64,000 bases of DNA, taken from Martensiomyces pterosporus (taxonomy: Eukaryota; Kickxellomycota; Kickxellomycetes; Kickxellales; Kickxellaceae). Made by a program: the position numbers and the translations under genes. The stretch lies in NCBI GenBank assembly GCA_025201845.1, contig MU603941.1:144312-208311 (forward strand). The letters run 5' to 3'. Positions 61,127-64,000 of this stretch are shown here, one piece after another; position 1 is the stretch's first letter; the number at the start of each line of letters is the position of its first letter. The notes under the pieces are model-generated. The model did no database searches. It saw only the letters and a program-made list of their open reading frames with translations, and was not told the DNA's origin.

Positions 61127-61590
61127 GGTAACAAGCGCGGTTGCAAATGAGGCAAGCAAATCAGGAGGCACTTGGCATTTACAAACAAGACAAGGGCGGC
61201 GGCGGCGACAGCAGCGTCAAAATGCGAAAGCAGAAAGGTGGAAATCGAATCGCCTGCAACAAATATTTTTTCGGACCACTAATAGCTTTTTTCTTCGCGC
61301 TTGCCGAGCTGCAGGCGAAGCAGCAAATGCTCGAGATATCAAATCAGCACGAGCCGTGATCACCCCAAGAATCAGCCAGAGGCGGTGTATATTTTTTCGC
61401 TTCTAAATTGGTGGGCAGCGAGAGGCCGCTCGCGGCTTGGGAGGTTGGGAGGCCCAGGAGAGCGAGCGCGGGCAGGTGCCGCGCCAAAAGCAGGCGAAGA
61501 AGAAAAGTAGCCACGCACTGCCAAACGGCTGATTGATCCTTCTCTTTCATCCCCACTGCCGTTATAACCACACATCGGTTTATTCGAAAA
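61127..61590. promoter_or_regulatory. Divergent promoter shared by RPA43 and ribosomal protein eS8
   Basis: 464 bp between the two ATGs. An 11-bp word ATATTTTTTCG occurs twice in direct orientation at 61263-61273 and 61389-61399. A further T-rich block CTTTTTTCTTCG lies near 61288-61299. Reversed, the word is CGAAAAAATAT, loosely like the A-rich RRPE element of yeast ribosome-biogenesis promoters. Coordinated expression of the two ribosome-biogenesis genes is inference. Confidence 0.55.
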
Positions 61591-62947
61591 ATGGGTACGT
61601 TTGATGGATTCACCGACCGCACCGGTTTCCAGTGCTGGCACAGAGAGCGAGCGGGCGGGGGCAGGGGATTCGCTGTCGCATCCAACGCATAGCGGGGCAG
61701 TCGTGGATGGATGGATTCGGCAGGGACAGAATGGATGCACGGAGCGTTCGAATGGGGCGCTGTGCTGGGGGAGCCGTGCTTGCTTTTTCGCCAGCTGAAA
61801 TGCCCTGCTCTGGCGCGAGGCAGATTTGCGATCGCTGCGAAATTCAGACACAGGGCGCCGAATTTGCACAGGGCTCCTGGAATCCGGCAGCGTTTTCTCT
61901 GGTTCGGGCGCCGACACAGCGGAAGGACCTGCTCACTTGCTCGCTCTCTGCTTTTGTCTGTGCTTGCCGCGGCTGCTTTGGCGTTGTGTTTGCATGTCCC
62001 TAAGGCCTGGTGCACTAACTGCTTTGCGTGTAAATGTCTTCTCTCCCCCCTGTATGCGCTGTCCACGTCTGCGTGGCTGGTGCGGTGCGGTTTCGGCTTG
62101 GCTGTCTTGGAATGCGCTCTTTGTCGCGTGCTTTGCTGCTTTGGCGCTGACTCTGCTCCCCCTGTATGCGCTGTCCACGTCTGCGTGGCTGGTGCGGTGC
62201 GGTTTCGGCTTGGCTGTCTTGGAATGCGCTCTTTGTCGCGTGCTTTGCTGCTTTGGCGCTGACTCTGAAACGCACACATGCAATCGCGGTGCGCGGTGCG
62301 GAAAACAATGCGTCTTGCCTCGGAACTGCTGAGTAGGTATCAGCCGCGACTCCCGCCACAAGCGCTCCCACACTGGTGCCAAGCGCGCCCAGTACCGCAA
62401 GAAGAGAAAGTTCGAGCTCGGTCGCCAGCCTGCTAACACCAAGCTCGGCGCCAAGCGCATCCACGAGGTCCGCGTCCGTGGTGGCAACAAGAAGTTCCGT
62501 GCCATGCGCCTTGACACCGGTACCTTCTCCTGGGGCTCTGAGGCCATCTCGCGCAAGACTCGCATTGTTGCTGTCGTCTACAACGCCTCCAACAACGAGC
62601 TTGTCCGTACCAACACTCTTGTGAAGGGTGCCATCGTCCAGATCGATGCCACTCCCTTCCGCCAGTGGTACGAGAACCACTACGCCCAGGTCCTCGGCAA
62701 GAAGAAGCGCCAGTCGTCCGAGGAGGAGGCCGAGTCCCTTGCCAACAAGGCTCGCTCCAAGCACCTCCAGGCCAAGGTTGCTGCCCGCAAGGGTAACGTT
62801 GAGCAGGCTCTTGATGACCAGTTCGTCTCTGGCCGTCTCTACGCCATCATCTCTTCGCGCCCCGGTCAGTCTGGCCGCTGCGACGGTTACATTCTTGAGG
62901 GCAAGGAGCTCGACTTCTACGTCCGTAAGATCCGCAGCAAGAAGTAA
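61591..62947 (+). CDS. 40S ribosomal protein eS8 (RPS8)
   Basis: Two exons: a 4-nt coding exon ATGG at 61591-61594 and 62337-62947, giving 204 residues. The intron (61595-62336, 742 nt, GTACGT to GAGTAG) is the longest here and breaks the first codons, a common ribosomal-protein layout. The join gives [18 protein letters not shown], the universal eS8 N-terminus. The rest is typical: [44 protein letters not shown], the fungal [13 protein letters not shown] insert, and the end [18 protein letters not shown]. Codon use is strongly biased, as expected for a highly expressed gene. AATAAA is 48 nt after the stop. eS8 is a primary binder in the 40S body. The first exon is assigned by homology and frame, with high confidence. 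Confidence 0.93.
61595..62336 (+). other. 742-nt first intron of eS8
   Basis: Unusually long for this window (the others are 121-421 nt). It contains a perfect tandem duplication with period 112 bp. Donor GTACGT follows the fourth coding base. Each duplicated unit holds a CCACG-TCTG-CGTGG stem-loop. Introns of ribosomal-protein genes often host snoRNAs; I could not find clear C/D boxes. Confidence 0.8.
62046..62267. repeat. Perfect tandem duplication (period 112 bp) in the eS8 intron
   Basis: Copy 1 at 62046-62155 and copy 2 at 62158-62267 are identical over about 110 bp, with only a 2-bp difference in the C-run at the junction. The unit begins with a C-run and TGTATGCGC and ends CGCTGACTCTG. 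The lack of any divergence points to a recent duplication or to conversion. Confidence 0.9.
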
Positions 62948-62995
62948 ATGTGCTGTTTCTTCCCACCATTACCGCCATTCTTCCTTTGTGCGAAA

Positions 62996-63001
62996 AATAA
63001 A
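62996..63001 (+). terminator. AATAAA polyadenylation signal of eS8
   Basis: AATAAA 48 nt after the stop codon, within an A-rich context. Confidence 0.5.
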
Positions 63002-63187
63002 CCATCTTTTGCCAGCACATACATGCCAGCAGCAGCAGCCGCCTTGTCCTGCTTCGACCTGCTTGGCGCTTTATCATGGCATGTCGAGTCCAAGCGCAAG
63101 GACGTGCGCGCAGTTTCCACTCATCTGGCATTTGACGTGTATTGTGGCTATATATCTATATGCTGGCAATTTTGCTATACCGCGTCG

Positions 63188-64000
63188 CTACCTCAGGACC
63201 AGAAACAGCGCAGAAAGGACCATGAAGCTGGCCAAGTCGACAACAAGAAGCACTCTGATAACCAGGTGGTTGGCAAATGGCACCTCGCGGTACTGGTATT
63301 CGCAGCCATTCGCTTGCACAACAACGTCCCGATTCGACACACGGGCAGCCGGCGCTGTCTGCAGCAGCGAATCCTGTGGCGTGCGGCGGATGTCAAAAAT
63401 GCCAGCAGCGCCGCCGTAGGCACCCATCGCCGAACGGACCGTGACTTCGACTGTGGTCCATGAGCTTGCCTTGGGCATATCCTTACTGCTGATCGAAGAA
63501 ATCGAGTCCTGGATGAATGGCTCAAGCTCGGTTTGGTGTGCATCGAGCTCCTGGAATGTCATACCACACAGATCGTCGATGTGGTTGATGACCCTGCTGG
63601 TGCTGCTCAGCACTATTGGCGCTTTAACAGTGGAATCAACGCTGTATGCAGAGAGACATCCGCTGTGGTCATGGCCATTGAACACAAGTGTTGGTGCTAG
63701 ACAGTGAAGCAGGTAGGCTGAGGTGACTGGGGACAAGTAATCCTGGTAGTCGACAAAGCCATTCAGATACCTTGTTTCCGGCAAGTCAACGCAGACGCCA
63801 CCAGGCTTGTTCAGGGGGATGTGCAGAAACAGGATAAGCGGGACATCCGGCGTCTGCCTGCGAGCAGCAGCTAGCTGGCGGACAAAGCCCCATGTCTGGC
63901 GGCGATACTGCTCGTTCCGAGTCTTGTCCAGGTTCATTGCGTTCAGGATTGCCACTCGATGTGGTCTGGAGTCGGAGCTGGTGCCGTTTTGGCGAACGTC
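63188..64000 (-). CDS. Metallophosphoesterase, Ted1/Cdc1/PGAP5-like (5' part missing)
   Basis: C-terminal 270 residues of a gene that runs off the right edge; the frame is open to 64000. Visible motifs are LILFLHIPLNKPGGVC and VFNGHDHSGC, the last metal-binding blocks (HxP, GHDH) of the Ted1/Cdc1/PGAP5 branch of calcineurin-like phosphoesterases. The last 25 residues are a membrane helix (LVIRVLLVVDLASFMVLSAL). PGAP5/Ted1 removes the ethanolamine-phosphate from the second mannose of GPI anchors in the ER and so controls exit of GPI proteins; Cdc1 acts on the first mannose. Which of the two this is cannot be decided without the N-terminal half. The stop is 3 nt inside 63188. Confidence 0.78.
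   Translation of the reverse strand, partial: DVRQNGTSSDSRPHRVAILNAMNLDKTRNEQYRRQTWGFVRQLAAARRQTPDVPLILFLHIPLNKPGGVCVDLPETRYLNGFVDYQDYLSPVTSAYLLHCLAPTLVFNGHDHSGCLSAYSVDSTVKAPIVLSSTSRVINHIDDLCGMTFQELDAHQTELEPFIQDSISSISSKDMPKASSWTTVEVTVRSAMGAYGGAAGIFDIRRTPQDSLLQTAPAARVSNRDVVVQANGCEYQYREVPFANHLVIRVLLVVDLASFMVLSALFLVLR

Noticed and set aside
61344..62279. 311-codon minus-strand frame over the eS8 promoter and intron
   Set aside because: The repeated translation in it is only the tandem duplication read backwards. No domain, and it conflicts with eS8.
62015..62764. 249-codon minus-strand frame overlapping eS8 exon 2
   Set aside because: Antisense to a certain ribosomal protein; its repeated part is again the intron duplication.

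Overview
The window is nuclear DNA of a filamentous, early-diverging fungus. Fungal identity rests on two adjacent ergosterol genes (sterol C-24(28) reductase ERG4 and sterol 14-alpha-demethylase CYP51), a class III GH18 chitinase, an AA11-like copper oxygenase, and typical fungal versions of STS1/cut8, PEX12, HSV2 and IPA1. The CC2D1/Lgd protein with DM14 domains, the NXPE-like membrane protein, the GC-rich compact genes and the few short GTAAGT/GTAGGT introns fit Zoopagomycota or Mucoromycota better than Dikarya; a Kickxellales (Coemansia-like) fungus is my best guess, but it is a guess. I see no transposon, CRISPR array, rRNA, convincing tRNA or viral segment.

Layout: 27 protein genes, about one per 2.4 kb, on both strands. 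0.5-6 kb: three minus-strand genes, a secreted SMP-30-like beta-propeller, the nuclear proteasome tether STS1/cut8 and a MOT1-type molybdate transporter. 6.6-15 kb: a cell-surface block with a cysteine-free secreted protein, a pepsin-family protease with a GPI-like tail, a chitinase and a four-span MARVEL-like protein. 16-26 kb: an unrecognised gene, CC2D1/Lgd (ESCRT-III/endosome), an Hst3/4-like sirtuin and an NXPE-like type II membrane protein. 27-37 kb: ERG4 and CYP51 tail to tail, a GCR1-like transcription factor and a mitochondrial-type PP2C phosphatase. 38-49 kb: a SWIB subunit of a SWI/SNF-type remodeller, a very large P4-ATPase flippase and methylthioadenosine phosphorylase. 49-64 kb: an AA11-like LPMO, a LITAF zinc-ribbon protein, PEX12, a WIPI3/Hsv2 PROPPIN, an IPA1/UBE3D-like protein, ORC3, RPA43 and ribosomal protein eS8 head to head, and the 3' part of a Ted1/Cdc1-like phosphoesterase running off the right edge.

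Nine introns were placed by joining domain sequence across consensus splice sites with frame conserved: one each in STS1, MOT1, CYP51, PP2C, the flippase, HSV2 and eS8, and two in IPA1. Several apparent upstream extensions begin at TTG or GTG, so true ATG starts were chosen. Most intergenic gaps are 300-1,000 bp; four are 1.5-2.5 kb with no supportable gene.

The most interesting signals are: the 742-nt eS8 intron holding a perfect roughly 110-bp tandem duplication; the RPA43/eS8 divergent promoter with an 11-bp repeated T-tract element; the tail-to-tail ERG4/CYP51 pair; the P4-ATPase with large disordered insertions and a PIAL instead of PISL motif; the AA11-like oxygenase with a long acidic tail; and the fungal NXPE-like and Lgd proteins. 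I did not find a clearly new multi-gene system.
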